Shown: positions 14,505 to 22,744 of the stretch, in pieces | How positions within the stretch are numbered: position 1 is the first letter of the stretch | How the letters are laid out: each line of letters starts with the position of its first letter | Program-made: the position numbers and the translations under genes | NCBI GenBank assembly: GCA_041725875.1 | Contig: JBGRQB010000045.1 | Location: 1 to 25,543, forward strand | DNA from: JBGRQB01 sp041725875 | Lineage (GTDB): Bacteria; Bacteroidota; Ignavibacteria; Ignavibacteriales; Melioribacteraceae | DNA: 25,543 nucleotides | Reading direction: 5' to 3' | The notes under the pieces: generated by a model | Database searches by the model: none | Told to the model about the DNA's origin: nothing | Seen by the model: only the letters and a program-made list of their open reading frames with translations

Positions 14505-16895
14505 CTACATTGATGCTTTAAGAGAGAACACAAAGTTTCTGCCCGGAGCAACAATTCCTGAGGAATATGGTCTGTAACGTTTGTCAAAAATATTTTCTAT
14601 TCCTCCTGTAAGTTGTAAATTTTTAGACACTAAATAGCTTGTCTTCAAATTAAAAGTAACCCAGGATGGTGAATAAGGATTTCCATTTCCGTCAGTTGCA
14701 TACATATGTGTTTTACTTTGTTCAGAAGGAGCCAGATCTTCGTAAGATATTTCTCCGTTGTAAACTGCATATAAATCAGCTTTAAGATTTTTAACCTGAT
14801 AGATAAGATGTGTACTTCCAAAGAGTGGAGCAACATGACGTAAAGGCACATCATCCTGATCTTCACCTTTGGTGTAGTTCAGGATGGATCTTAATGACAA
14901 TCCCTTCAGCAGTTGTGCATCAATTCCTAATTGTAATCCATACACAGTTGCTTTATCTGCATTAACAAGAGCCTGAACCTTGCTCATTGTTCCGTCATAC
15001 ATTATGGAATCCTTACCATTAAAAGTGAAATCGCGTCTTACCATTGCATCTTTAAGGATTGTATAAAATCCTGTTGCTTCTATTTTTAATCTGTTGTTAA
15101 AATGTTTGATTATTGTAGCTTCAATGTTGTGTGCATACTCAGATGATAAATCAGGATTTGGCACAACAACACTGCCTGGTTCCGAATCAAATACTTTTCC
15201 AATGTCATCAATATTTGGAGCGCGGAAACCGGTTGAAGCATTTACATTAATTTGCAAATCGTGTGCCGGTTTGTATGCTATTCCCAGACTATAATTAAAT
15301 GTTCCGGTATTGATTTCTATTTCATTAAAAGGGAAGTCATAAAACTGCTTATCAAATTTAGATTCCAGAACAACCTGGCTATATCTGATACCTGAAATAA
15401 ATGTCATCTTGCTGTTTAATTTATTTTTGTAGTTCAGATAAAGAGCATAAGAGTAATATTTCGATCCGTCCGGATATCTGCTTGCGTAATCTTCTTTCTC
15501 GCCTGTAAAAATATTTCTTTGATGACCGTCAGAATTTACTTTGTTGTACACAGCTTCAAGTCCGTAGTATAATGTGCTTGTTTCATCATACTTTTTGTAA
15601 ACATCAATATTTGCAGAAAGTATATTCACATTTTCGGTTCTTTCTCTTATGGCTGATTTACCAAATTTTCTGTCGTGACGACTCTCTTCATAGTCTTGAT
15701 GAGCAAGAATAATTTTCAAATCATCGTAAAGTGAATTTTTATCAGAGTGACGAATGGAAAGATTATTCATCATCCATTTTTGCGGACCATAATACCATTC
15801 GGCATATTTCAGTTTTCCACTTTTATATTGAATTAACCTGTCATAACGGGGTACATCTGTGAGTCTGGAATAATGAAATCCGTAATTAATATCCCATTTT
15901 GTATTTGGTTTAAATCTCACTTTCTGCATAAAATTAAACTGATCATATCCTGAAAACTTCTGAACATTTTTATCAGAGTTTTGAACTATGTTATCTTTTC
16001 CATCTTTAATTTCAACATATTCGGGTCTGACATATTCATCATTTTCGTTACTTCCCATTTTCAGATCATCGAAATCACTGTAAGTAAGACTTGTAACAAA
16101 TCCCCATTTTCTGTTTCGGAAAGTAAAATCAAGATGTCCTGTTTTTTCATTATTTGCACTGCTGTATCTTGTAAGTGCATTACCGGATACTTCCCATTTA
16201 TTGGCGGAGCTCAGACGAGGATTAAGTGTATGAAAACTCATTACGCCACCCACAGCATCACTTCCGTATATAACGGAACCGGGTCCGAAAATAACTTCAG
16301 TGTTTTCAAGACTGTTTGCATCGAGTGAAATTACATTTTGCAAATTTCCTTCTCTGTAAATTGCGTTATTCATTCTTACACCGTCAACCACAATAAGAAT
16401 TCTGTTTGTTGCAAAACCTCTTATCATCGGGCTGCCTCCGCCCATCTGACTTTTTTGTATAAATACCTGATTCGAAAGTCCGATTAAATCAGCGGCTGTT
16501 TGCGGATTAAAAAATTCAGCATCTTTTGCTTTAACAAGCTGAACTTTGTTAGGAACCTCTTTTACAGTCTGCTCCCATCTGTTTGCAGACACAACAACTT
16601 CATTCATTTTTACGATACTTGCTGAAAGTTTCACAACAAGGTTTTGTTCTTTCAGTTTTGCAAAAGTTGTTGAAAAATCTGTATATGACATATGCTCAAA
16701 AGTGAGAATGTTTTTTTTATTAAATTTGCTTAAATCTGCTTTACCTGCGCTGTTTGTTATTGCAATGTTATCTGCACTTTTAATTACAACATATTCAACA
16801 GGTTTATCACTTTCCGAATCTACAACTGTTACAGTTTGTGCAGAGACAAAAAATGACACACAGAACAAAACAACAATAAAGTATTTTGTCTTCAT
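14505..16895 (-). CDS. TonB-dependent outer membrane receptor, probably heme/hemoprotein type
   Basis: A 796-residue receptor. It has a signal peptide (1-20, ending VSAQ) and a carboxypeptidase-regulatory-like beta domain (about 21-95). A plug follows (about 105-225) with QMGGGSPMIRGFATNRILIV and VIYGSDAVGGV. A beta-barrel completes it, ending in aromatic 'NFVFSLKASM'. FRAP (557-560) and NPDL (580-583) correspond to the FRAP/NPNL boxes of heme and hemoglobin receptors, which makes heme uptake the best guess. Another metal chelate is possible. No TonB-box or TonB gene is visible nearby. A small membrane-anchored protein gene lies 46 bases upstream and is probably co-transcribed. Confidence 0.9.
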   Translation of the reverse strand: MKTKYFIVVLFCVSFFVSAQTVTVVDSESDKPVEYVVIKSADNIAITNSAGKADLSKFNKKNILTFEHMSYTDFSTTFAKLKEQNLVVKLSASIVKMNEVVVSANRWEQTVKEVPNKVQLVKAKDAEFFNPQTAADLIGLSNQVFIQKSQMGGGSPMIRGFATNRILIVVDGVRMNNAIYREGNLQNVISLDANSLENTEVIFGPGSVIYGSDAVGGVMSFHTLNPRLSSANKWEVSGNALTRYSSANNEKTGHLDFTFRNRKWGFVTSLTYSDFDDLKMGSNENDEYVRPEYVEIKDGKDNIVQNSDKNVQKFSGYDQFNFMQKVRFKPNTKWDINYGFHYSRLTDVPRYDRLIQYKSGKLKYAEWYYGPQKWMMNNLSIRHSDKNSLYDDLKIILAHQDYEESRHDRKFGKSAIRERTENVNILSANIDVYKKYDETSTLYYGLEAVYNKVNSDGHQRNIFTGEKEDYASRYPDGSKYYSYALYLNYKNKLNSKMTFISGIRYSQVVLESKFDKQFYDFPFNEIEINTGTFNYSLGIAYKPAHDLQINVNASTGFRAPNIDDIGKVFDSEPGSVVVPNPDLSSEYAHNIEATIIKHFNNRLKIEATGFYTILKDAMVRRDFTFNGKDSIMYDGTMSKVQALVNADKATVYGLQLGIDAQLLKGLSLRSILNYTKGEDQDDVPLRHVAPLFGSTHLIYQVKNLKADLYAVYNGEISYEDLAPSEQSKTHMYATDGNGNPYSPSWVTFNLKTSYLVSKNLQLTGGIENIFDKRYRPYSSGIVAPGRNFVFSLKASM

Positions 16896-16941
16896 TTCTA
16901 TTTCCGTAGTTTGTGAATAATCAATAGTTAAATTTTAATAT

Positions 16942-17481
16942 TTAAGCTATTGAAAATTGGGGAGGGGGTGTTTTCACTTCGGAATAAATGTATTTGATAT
17001 TTGAATTTTGCCTGAACCATTGAATAACCGATTCACCCAACTCAAACGAATTATCAGGCGAAGGCGAATAGTAATCTTTTACTATCTGTTTGAGAAGAAT
17101 ATTTATTTGTCGGGTTCTTTTACTATTTCCGTTCATCTGCGATTTTACAACGTTATCAATTCCGGCAAAAAGTTTTGTTTCCTTAAAATCGTGAATACAA
17201 TAAAATGTAATTTTATCTTTTGTCTGCTCGGTTCTGACAACGTCATACATATTCTCTTTGTAGATAAATTCCTTATCAGCTTTTACCCAGAGTATTTTTT
17301 CATTTTTTGAAAAAGTGATTTTTTCAAGCTGATCTTCAGGAACACTCATTTTTATCTGCTGTTTTATTTCTCTTCTTATTAAATATTGAAAAGATTTGAA
17401 CACCAGCAAATAGCCTGCAAGATTAAACAGAAAAACGCCCAGAAATATTATTGACGATATTTTAATTAATATGTTTTTCAT
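16942..17481 (-). CDS. Membrane-anchored protein of unknown function upstream of the TonB receptor
   Basis: A 179-residue protein if started at the ATG at 17481. The frame extends to a TTG at 17544, but the hydrophobic anchor begins directly after the ATG (MKNILIKISSIIFLGVFLFN), as expected for a signal anchor. The rest is predicted to lie in the periplasm, is rich in lysine and strand-like, and ends with a proline patch 'KTPPPQ'. I cannot assign a domain. Small proteins with one N-terminal membrane segment and a PPP-like tail next to TonB receptors recur in Bacteroidota, so an accessory role in uptake is plausible. Confidence 0.75.
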   Translation of the reverse strand: MKNILIKISSIIFLGVFLFNLAGYLLVFKSFQYLIRREIKQQIKMSVPEDQLEKITFSKNEKILWVKADKEFIYKENMYDVVRTEQTKDKITFYCIHDFKETKLFAGIDNVVKSQMNGNSKRTRQINILLKQIVKDYYSPSPDNSFELGESVIQWFRQNSNIKYIYSEVKTPPPQFSIA

Positions 17482-17550
17482 ATTGGGAAAACTAAAATTA
17501 ATAAAATACGTTCTGGAATTAAAGTCTGGAAAAATTTTATCCAAAATAAA

Positions 17551-17578
17551 AATCCGTTCACAACAAAATGAACGGATT
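17551..17578 (-). terminator. Intrinsic terminator of the DUF3307 gene
   Basis: A perfect 10-bp stem AATCCGTTCA / TGAACGGATT with an 8-base loop, followed on the minus strand by TTTTTATTTT. A second hairpin ACCCAA/TTGGGT (17579-17599) directly precedes it, giving a tandem pair just after the DUF3307 stop. Confidence 0.75.
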
Positions 17579-17607
17579 ACCCAATACCCCGAGTTGGGTT
17601 AACAGTA

Positions 17608-17931
17608 TTAATCTACATACAAAATCACAAAATTAATCCAGAGCAAATGAAATATGTTATCTACAATCATATAACCTATTGCGGAGTTTTCTTTTTTTCT
17701 GAACTTTCCCAGCAAATTGCAATACCAGACCACAAATCTGGTACGATCCTGAATAAAGTGCTGCACTGCAATTAAACTCAGCTGTACAGCACTTAATCCA
17801 AGAAACATAAAAGGGATTATGTAGAAAAACACATGAACCAAACAAGCAAAACTGCTATTCTTTTTATTTTCTGCCATCCAGTCATTTTGCAATAAAAAAT
17901 CACCTGCAAAGTGAGCCAATATCCAATTCAT
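17608..17931 (-). CDS. DUF3307-family membrane protein
   Basis: A 107-residue small membrane protein. It has the DUF3307 pattern: an N-terminal 'LAHFAGDFLLQNDWMAENK' motif with conserved His7 and Asp11, then about three hydrophobic helices and 'QHFIQDRTRF' with another His/Asp set. The histidines and aspartates at membrane edges are conserved in the family, whose role is unknown. AGGG lies 6 bases before the ATG. It follows the FAD oxidoreductase gene by 59 bases and is closed by tandem hairpins. Confidence 0.82.
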   Translation of the reverse strand: MNWILAHFAGDFLLQNDWMAENKKNSSFACLVHVFFYIIPFMFLGLSAVQLSLIAVQHFIQDRTRFVVWYCNLLGKFRKKENSAIGYMIVDNIFHLLWINFVILYVD

Positions 17932-17990
17932 CTAAACCCTGACTTTCAAATTCTTTGTCGTTAATCAGTTTTTAAGACTGATAATCATTA

Positions 17991-19415
17991 CTAATTTGTT
18001 TTCAAATATTTTTCAACTCTGTAAACTGCTTTATAAGCGCTGATTAAAGCACCGTCAACAATTGCATAAACCATATAATCTCCGGCAAGAAATATCGGTC
18101 CCTTTACAGTTTTATCTCTTCGCAAAATATTTATCTTTTTACCATATCCTGGCTCAAAAATCGGGAATGCATATTGAAAACGATTTATATCAAACCCTAA
18201 AACTTCATTTTCAAATCCGCTGTAATATTTATTGAGTGTTTTATATGCGCTTTTCACAAGCTGATTACCAGTCTTGTAAATGAATTTAAAATCAAACGCA
18301 TTTTCGGGAGCCATATAAACTGATAAAATTGATTTGCCATTATAATTCTTTGAAACCTGCGGTCTGATAACATCATACAAAGTAACTACTTCCCCTTCGT
18401 CAATGCAGGATACCGACCAGGTATCTTTCAGAAATCTTTTAGTTGTAAAAAAGTTTATTGTAGCATATTGAGAGTATTTGATGCCGCTCAAAACAGATTT
18501 TACTTCTTGTGAAAAATAATTTTTTACAATTTTTCCAGTCACAGGTGCAGGAGTTGACATAATTACACTTTTGGCAAAAACCTTTATTTTCTCTCCGTTT
18601 TTGACGTAAGTCACTGCTACTGACTTATCTTTATTTACTTTAACCTCTTCAACAACAGCTCCTGTTATAACTTTATCACCAAGCTTTGAAGTTAAAGCTT
18701 CAATTATGCTGAACATTCCATTATTAAAAGAGTAAACTTCACTCTCTTCTATTGATGAAGGATCAGGAAGATTAAATGCCATTTCCGGTATATTAAAAAA
18801 CATTGAAAAGTTTGCATTATCAGTCCCGAACAGACCCCGGTTTTCAACATCAACAAATTTTTGAATTACAGGGGAATAACCATTTTCTGTGTACCATTCC
18901 TTCACGGAAATTTTGTCGAGCGCTTTATATTTATTAATAAGCTTTTGCCTGTCAAAAACCGCTTCTTCAATTCCCTTATTATTTAACTCAATTAATTTTT
19001 CCTGCAGGTCATAATATTGTTTCTGTTCTTCCTTTGTGAGAAAATTGAGCAGATTTTCGGAAAAATAAAACTTTCCGTTCATTGCCACTCCATCTGTAGG
19101 AGGTGGAATTTCTTCTGTCTCAATTCCCAGTTCATCAAAAAATTCCTGCATTTCCGGATCAGGTTTACCAATATATTCGGTTCCTTTGGGATAATGAAAC
19201 CCGTTCCATTCCCCTGAAATACAGCGCCCGCCTGCTGCTTCCTCTTTTTCCAAAACCAATATGTTTTTTTCTTTAAGTAGATATGCCGCTGTCAGACCAC
19301 TAAATCCGCCACCTACAATTATTACATCAAATTTGTTATTGGTGTTTACAGACTTCCCATTTTCTCCGCCAAACAACAACGCCGTTAACAACACCATTAA
19401 AATTACTTTTTTCAT
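17991..19415 (-). CDS. Exported FAD-dependent amine-oxidase-like oxidoreductase
   Basis: A 474-residue flavoprotein. A hydrophobic N-terminus (1-16) looks like a signal peptide or anchor. The FAD-binding VIIVGGGFSGLTAAYLL motif (31-47) follows, with the adenosine-binding glutamate in 'LVLEKEE' and AGGRC at 61-65. The C-terminal FAD motif is GPIFLAGDYMVYAIVDGALIS, also typical of flavin amine oxidases and protoporphyrinogen-oxidase-like enzymes. An exported form with no Tat twin-arginine is unusual for an FAD enzyme, so the N-terminus may instead be a cytoplasm-facing anchor. The substrate is unknown. AGGAG precedes the ATG. Confidence 0.85.
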   Translation of the reverse strand: MKKVILMVLLTALLFGGENGKSVNTNNKFDVIIVGGGFSGLTAAYLLKEKNILVLEKEEAAGGRCISGEWNGFHYPKGTEYIGKPDPEMQEFFDELGIETEEIPPPTDGVAMNGKFYFSENLLNFLTKEEQKQYYDLQEKLIELNNKGIEEAVFDRQKLINKYKALDKISVKEWYTENGYSPVIQKFVDVENRGLFGTDNANFSMFFNIPEMAFNLPDPSSIEESEVYSFNNGMFSIIEALTSKLGDKVITGAVVEEVKVNKDKSVAVTYVKNGEKIKVFAKSVIMSTPAPVTGKIVKNYFSQEVKSVLSGIKYSQYATINFFTTKRFLKDTWSVSCIDEGEVVTLYDVIRPQVSKNYNGKSILSVYMAPENAFDFKFIYKTGNQLVKSAYKTLNKYYSGFENEVLGFDINRFQYAFPIFEPGYGKKINILRRDKTVKGPIFLAGDYMVYAIVDGALISAYKAVYRVEKYLKTN

Positions 19416-19525
19416 CTCTGCTCCTAAATTCTAAAATTTATGCGCAAACTAGAAGTTTTGATAAAAAGATTGGTACTGGTTTATAAGTCAGAACCACAAA
19501 AAACGTCTGAAAACCGCTTTGGAGA

Positions 19526-20716
19526 TTATTTTCGGATTGATTGAGAAGTTTTGAACTGAGCCGGAGTCTGGTTCGTATTTTTTTTGAAAGCATTAAAGAA
19601 TGCAGATTTGGAATTGAATCCTGCTTCGTAGCCAATTGAGGATAAGGTAAAATTTTCGTGTCCGGGATTAGTCAGTAAAACTTTTGCTTCTTCAACTCTG
19701 TGACTATTCACAAATTCGTAAAAATTTTGATTAAATCTTTCATTAATCACCTGCGAAATCTGATGTGAAGGAACTTCAAGTTTATCTGAAAGAGATTTAA
19801 TTCTTAACTGCGGATCGAGAAAAGGTTTATGTTCTTTCATATAAGTGGTGAGTCTGCTTTGAAGCTCAAGAGAAGATTCTTCATTTAAAGCTGATTTTGC
19901 ATATTTCATCACTTCATTCTTTTCCCGGATGTCAGTCTGAGGAAGTTTGATCCATCCTTTACGAAGCTCAAGAATATGTTTGTGAGAAACTATTCCATCG
20001 TAAACAAGCCAGAACAACAAAAGAATTTCTGCAAAATGGAAAAAGTTAAAAAGCACATTGTAGTAGGGAAATCCCCAGAAAGTTAAATAAACAAAAAGCA
20101 GCTCGGTTGAATAAATTCCAATATTTATTTTGATAAAAAACCCGACAACCTTTAAATCAACATTTTCTACATCAGACAACTGTTCTTTAATATTTGATTT
20201 ATATCTGGAAACCTCTTTTAACGCTTTTATCAGAAAATAAACATTAATGGTAAACTCAAAAATCCATTCCCAGATATTGTCTATAATATCTGGATACAAT
20301 CCGCCAAACTTGTTAAAATCGGTAAGCTTTTCAGCAGGAGATAAAAAATAAAAAGGGAGATACACCATAAATGCAAAAAGAAACGGCGTTAGCAGAATAA
20401 AATCTTTTGAAGAAAAGCTGTGATTATTTTGCGAATGATTTCTCACATATAAATAGATGAGCAATCCGGGCAGCATATGAAAAGGTTCGATAAGATATAA
20501 AAACGCGGGAATTTGTTTAATTAAATTTGCATCTACAAGAAATTGGTTCAGCAATTCGGCCAGAGTTAAAATGAGAAAAATAATTACAGGATAATAATTT
20601 TTAACATTTTTATTTTGTCTGAAAAGCAGATAAAACAGGATAAATCCCAAACCTATTCCTGTTAACTGAAAAAAATTCCATATAGTTAATTCATTAAACA
20701 AAATGCTGATTTCCAT
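19526..20716 (-). CDS. Membrane-embedded AraC-family regulator
   Basis: A 396-residue protein with about seven hydrophobic helices in the first ~245 residues. A cytoplasmic linker and a C-terminal AraC double helix-turn-helix (about 290-390) follow. The second HTH is clear: LSSIGYEAGFNSKSAFFNAFKKNTNQTPAQF. This architecture of an integral membrane sensor fused to an AraC domain is common in Bacteroidota and would act from the membrane. The ligand is unknown. It begins 20 bases after the hxlR-type gene and may be its co-transcribed partner. The downstream FAD oxidoreductase is a possible target. Confidence 0.88.
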   Translation of the reverse strand: MEISILFNELTIWNFFQLTGIGLGFILFYLLFRQNKNVKNYYPVIIFLILTLAELLNQFLVDANLIKQIPAFLYLIEPFHMLPGLLIYLYVRNHSQNNHSFSSKDFILLTPFLFAFMVYLPFYFLSPAEKLTDFNKFGGLYPDIIDNIWEWIFEFTINVYFLIKALKEVSRYKSNIKEQLSDVENVDLKVVGFFIKINIGIYSTELLFVYLTFWGFPYYNVLFNFFHFAEILLLFWLVYDGIVSHKHILELRKGWIKLPQTDIREKNEVMKYAKSALNEESSLELQSRLTTYMKEHKPFLDPQLRIKSLSDKLEVPSHQISQVINERFNQNFYEFVNSHRVEEAKVLLTNPGHENFTLSSIGYEAGFNSKSAFFNAFKKNTNQTPAQFKTSQSIRK

Positions 20717-20736
20717 AAAATTAAATCGGTGATAAT

Positions 20737-21102
20737 TTAGATTTCAATCTTTTCTTCTTCATTTACTACACTGTTATCAACAGCAAATTTCCCCCATTTT
20801 GATATCTCTTTTAATAAAGGAATAAGGGTTTTACCAAAATCAGTCATGGAATATTCAACTTTCATAGGTGGTTTTTCAGTATAGACTTTTCGTGTTACTA
20901 TAGAATCTTCTTCAAGTTGTTTAAGCTGAATACTCAATGTTCTTTCAGTAACGCTGGGCATTAGTTTTCTTAATTCACTGAACCGTTTGGGAGATTCAAT
21001 TAGGTAATAGAGAATTACACTTTTCCATTTACCCCCAATTATTCCCATTGTTACACTTGTACAGCAGGGAAATTCTTTTCCGTTATAATTATAGGTTTTC
21101 AT
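20737..21102 (-). CDS. HxlR-family transcriptional regulator
   Basis: A 121-residue HxlR-type winged-helix protein (PF01638). The family core is present: TMGIIGGKWKSVILYYL, FSELRKLMPSVTERTLSIQLKQLE and VEYSMTDFGKTL. Cys13-Cys14 precede the first helix, in the same region as the redox cysteines of YodB, CatR and HypR, which sense quinones, aldehydes or hypochlorite. This suggests thiol-based sensing (inference from family). It diverges from a monooxygenase gene across 147 bases carrying three inverted repeats. Confidence 0.92.
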   Translation of the reverse strand: MKTYNYNGKEFPCCTSVTMGIIGGKWKSVILYYLIESPKRFSELRKLMPSVTERTLSIQLKQLEEDSIVTRKVYTEKPPMKVEYSMTDFGKTLIPLLKEISKWGKFAVDNSVVNEEEKIEI

Positions 21103-21129
21103 CTCTTTTTATATTCTTATTCTACAACC

Positions 21130-21149
21130 AACTATCCAATTGGATAGTT
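21130..21149. promoter_or_regulatory. HxlR-type operator 1
   Basis: A perfect 20-bp palindrome AACTATCCAATTGGATAGTT. It covers the predicted transcription start of the hxlR gene and abuts the -35 of the divergent monooxygenase gene, so one bound dimer could block both. Confidence 0.72.
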
Positions 21150-21150
21150 A

Positions 21151-21180
21151 TTGCAAATTTAATTAACTATACATAGTTTA
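21151..21180 (+). promoter_or_regulatory. Predicted promoter of the monooxygenase gene
   Basis: TTG (21151-21153), a 20-base spacer and TAGTTTA (21174-21180) approximate the Bacteroidota consensus. The -10 overlaps the second palindrome. Confidence 0.55.
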
Positions 21181-21184
21181 GCAA
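21154..21184 (-). promoter_or_regulatory. Predicted promoter of the hxlR gene
   Basis: Minus-strand TTG (21184-21182), a 20-base spacer and TAAATTTG (21161-21154), an exact TAnnTTTG match. It occupies the same DNA as the opposing monooxygenase promoter, so the two promoters overlap face to face. Confidence 0.65.
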
Positions 21185-21200
21185 CTATATTTTTTATAGT
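21165..21200. promoter_or_regulatory. HxlR-type operators 2 and 3
   Basis: Two further inverted repeats of the ACTAT/ATAGT type: AACTAT-ac-ATAGTT (21165-21178), centred 32 bp from operator 1, and ACTATA-N5-TATAGT (21184-21200). They lie in or next to both core promoters. Site 3 is the weaker call because its spacing differs. Confidence 0.55.
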
Positions 21201-21249
21201 ATATTAAAACAAAGTTGAACACAAAGGAAAAAAATAAAAGGAGCCAATT

Positions 21250-21546
21250 ATGAGTAACCAAAAATTAACAATCGTTGCAAATATTTTAGCAAAAGAGGAA
21301 AAAAGAGAATTGGTAAAAAGTGAACTGCTTAAACTTATTGATACCACCAGAGCAGAAGAGGGATGCATAAATTACGATCTTCATCAGGATAATGAAAATC
21401 CTAATCTCTTCCTATTTTTCGAAAACTGGGCAACACGTGAGTTATGGCAAAAACATATGCAGAATGATCATCTTAAAGAATACCTAAAAGCCACTGACGG
21501 AGCCATTGAAAGCTTTATTGTAAAAGAAATGACACAGATTGGTTAA
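21250..21546 (+). CDS. Antibiotic biosynthesis monooxygenase-domain protein (YgiN-like)
   Basis: A 98-residue single ABM domain (PF03992) with a ferredoxin-like dimeric barrel: LTIVANILAKEEKRELVKSEL, then EEGCINYDLHQD and FFENWATRELWQKHMQ. The length fits YgiN-type quinol monooxygenases and small heme-degrading or detoxifying relatives, which need no cofactor or use heme. AAAGGAG precedes the ATG. The divergent HxlR regulator with N-terminal cysteines supports a role in quinone or electrophile stress. That role is inferred from context. Confidence 0.9.
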   Translation: MSNQKLTIVANILAKEEKRELVKSELLKLIDTTRAEEGCINYDLHQDNENPNLFLFFENWATRELWQKHMQNDHLKEYLKATDGAIESFIVKEMTQIG

Positions 21547-21573
21547 TAAAACATCATCCCTTTTACTATATAA

Positions 21574-21601
21574 AACCACAGATTTGATTAAGTCTGTGGT
21601 T
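21574..21601 (+). terminator. Bidirectional terminator between convergent genes
   Basis: A 9-bp stem AACCACAGA / TCTGTGGTT with a 10-base loop. It is followed by agTTTTag on the plus strand and TTATA on the minus strand. It serves the monooxygenase gene and probably the convergent beta-lactamase gene. Confidence 0.7.
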
Positions 21602-21627
21602 AGTTTTAGTCGGCAAAATCACAGGCT

Positions 21628-22533
21628 CTATTCATTTTTGTCTTTAAAATAATCGTATGACAATTTAGCTATATCTGCAATTATTTTTTTATTCACCTTA
21701 CTCTCTTCTGTTGAATCACTAATAAGGATGCTTAAATAAAAGTAACCTCCATTTGGAAGGAAAATTATTCCAATATCATTTTGAGCCCCTGTAATTCCTT
21801 CATCATTTTTCCCCGAATGACCTGTTTTATGAGCGATGATAACATTCTCTGGTAAATATGTTTTCATAGAAATTTTTCCAAACCAGGATTTCTTCATTAT
21901 TTCCCAAAGAAATTTATGACTTTTGGCAGAAAGCTGATTTTCCTTGTTCTCATAGAATAGCTTTAGAGTTTTATTTGCGGCATTTGCTGTAGTCCAATTT
22001 CGATATTGCAGTTTCCAGTCACTTTGCAGCATTGCTTCTTTATCTCTAATCGCTACTTCCGAAATTCCTGTTTCATGCATATAATTTTGTGCTATTATTG
22101 GGCCTCCGATCATATCGAATAACAGATCACAACCAACATTATCACTATTTGCAACAGTATATTTTATTACTTCGCTCAATTTGAGGATTCCTCCATCAGG
22201 AATTTTTTTTCTTATCACACTCCACAGAGAATTATCCAAATGCTCTTTTGTAATTTCAATAGTATCATTTAAACCCCATATTCCTTTATCTACTTCACGC
22301 AAAACAGTTAGAGCTAAATGATACTTGTAAACACTTTGCATAGGTAATTGTTTATCTCCATTTATTGATATTGTGTCATCAGGGGAGATTCCTGCAATTG
22401 AAACACCAACAGTAGCATTTTTGTCTATTAATATTTTTTCAATTTTATCTTTCAGAATAGAAATGGTTTGTCCGTTGGAAAAGTTAATTGTCAGAATTGA
22501 CAGAACAGCTATAATCAGTTTCATTTTGTTCAT
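21628..22533 (-). CDS. Class A beta-lactamase, subclass A2-like
   Basis: A 301-residue periplasmic serine beta-lactamase. A signal peptide covers about residues 1-21. The catalytic motifs are complete: Ser67-Val-Tyr-Lys70, Ser130-Asp-Asn132, Glu166 in the omega loop and Lys236-Thr-Gly238. The omega-loop stretch 'DWKLQYRNW' and the SVYK motif resemble the CfxA/CepA/PER branch typical of Bacteroidota. It should hydrolyse penicillins or cephalosporins in the periplasm. The spectrum cannot be inferred. GGAAG lies just upstream of the start. No regulator or mobile element is adjacent, so it looks intrinsic rather than recently acquired. Confidence 0.93.
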   Translation of the reverse strand: MNKMKLIIAVLSILTINFSNGQTISILKDKIEKILIDKNATVGVSIAGISPDDTISINGDKQLPMQSVYKYHLALTVLREVDKGIWGLNDTIEITKEHLDNSLWSVIRKKIPDGGILKLSEVIKYTVANSDNVGCDLLFDMIGGPIIAQNYMHETGISEVAIRDKEAMLQSDWKLQYRNWTTANAANKTLKLFYENKENQLSAKSHKFLWEIMKKSWFGKISMKTYLPENVIIAHKTGHSGKNDEGITGAQNDIGIIFLPNGGYFYLSILISDSTEESKVNKKIIADIAKLSYDYFKDKNE

Positions 22534-22567
22534 TTATCTTCCGAATATTTATATATAATTACTGCTC

Positions 22568-22598
22568 TCAAGCTAATTAACTATGAATATAAAAACAA
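22568..22598 (-). promoter_or_regulatory. Possible beta-lactamase promoter
   Basis: Minus-strand TTG (22598-22596), a 20-base spacer and TAGCTTGA (22575-22568) loosely match the Bacteroidota consensus, 35 bases before the beta-lactamase start. Confidence 0.35.
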
Positions 22599-22744
22599 TT
22601 TTTTACGTGTCAGACATACTTTTAACCCCATATTTCCAGACAACTTTAATGGAAATTATTTTGAAAATTCGTTAAACCAAAACAATCAACATCTTGTCAT
22701 ATACTTGTAATGGTATGAAGTCAATTTCTCTTATGGAGGTTCAG

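Noticed and set aside
17482..17544. N-terminal extension of the small anchored protein to a TTG
   Set aside because: The TTG start lies in terminator tail sequence and would push the hydrophobic anchor 21 residues inward.
22694..22744. Upstream ATG of the Lcl-domain protein
   Set aside because: It would place 17 residues before the signal peptide, and GGAGG sits exactly before the ATG at 22745.
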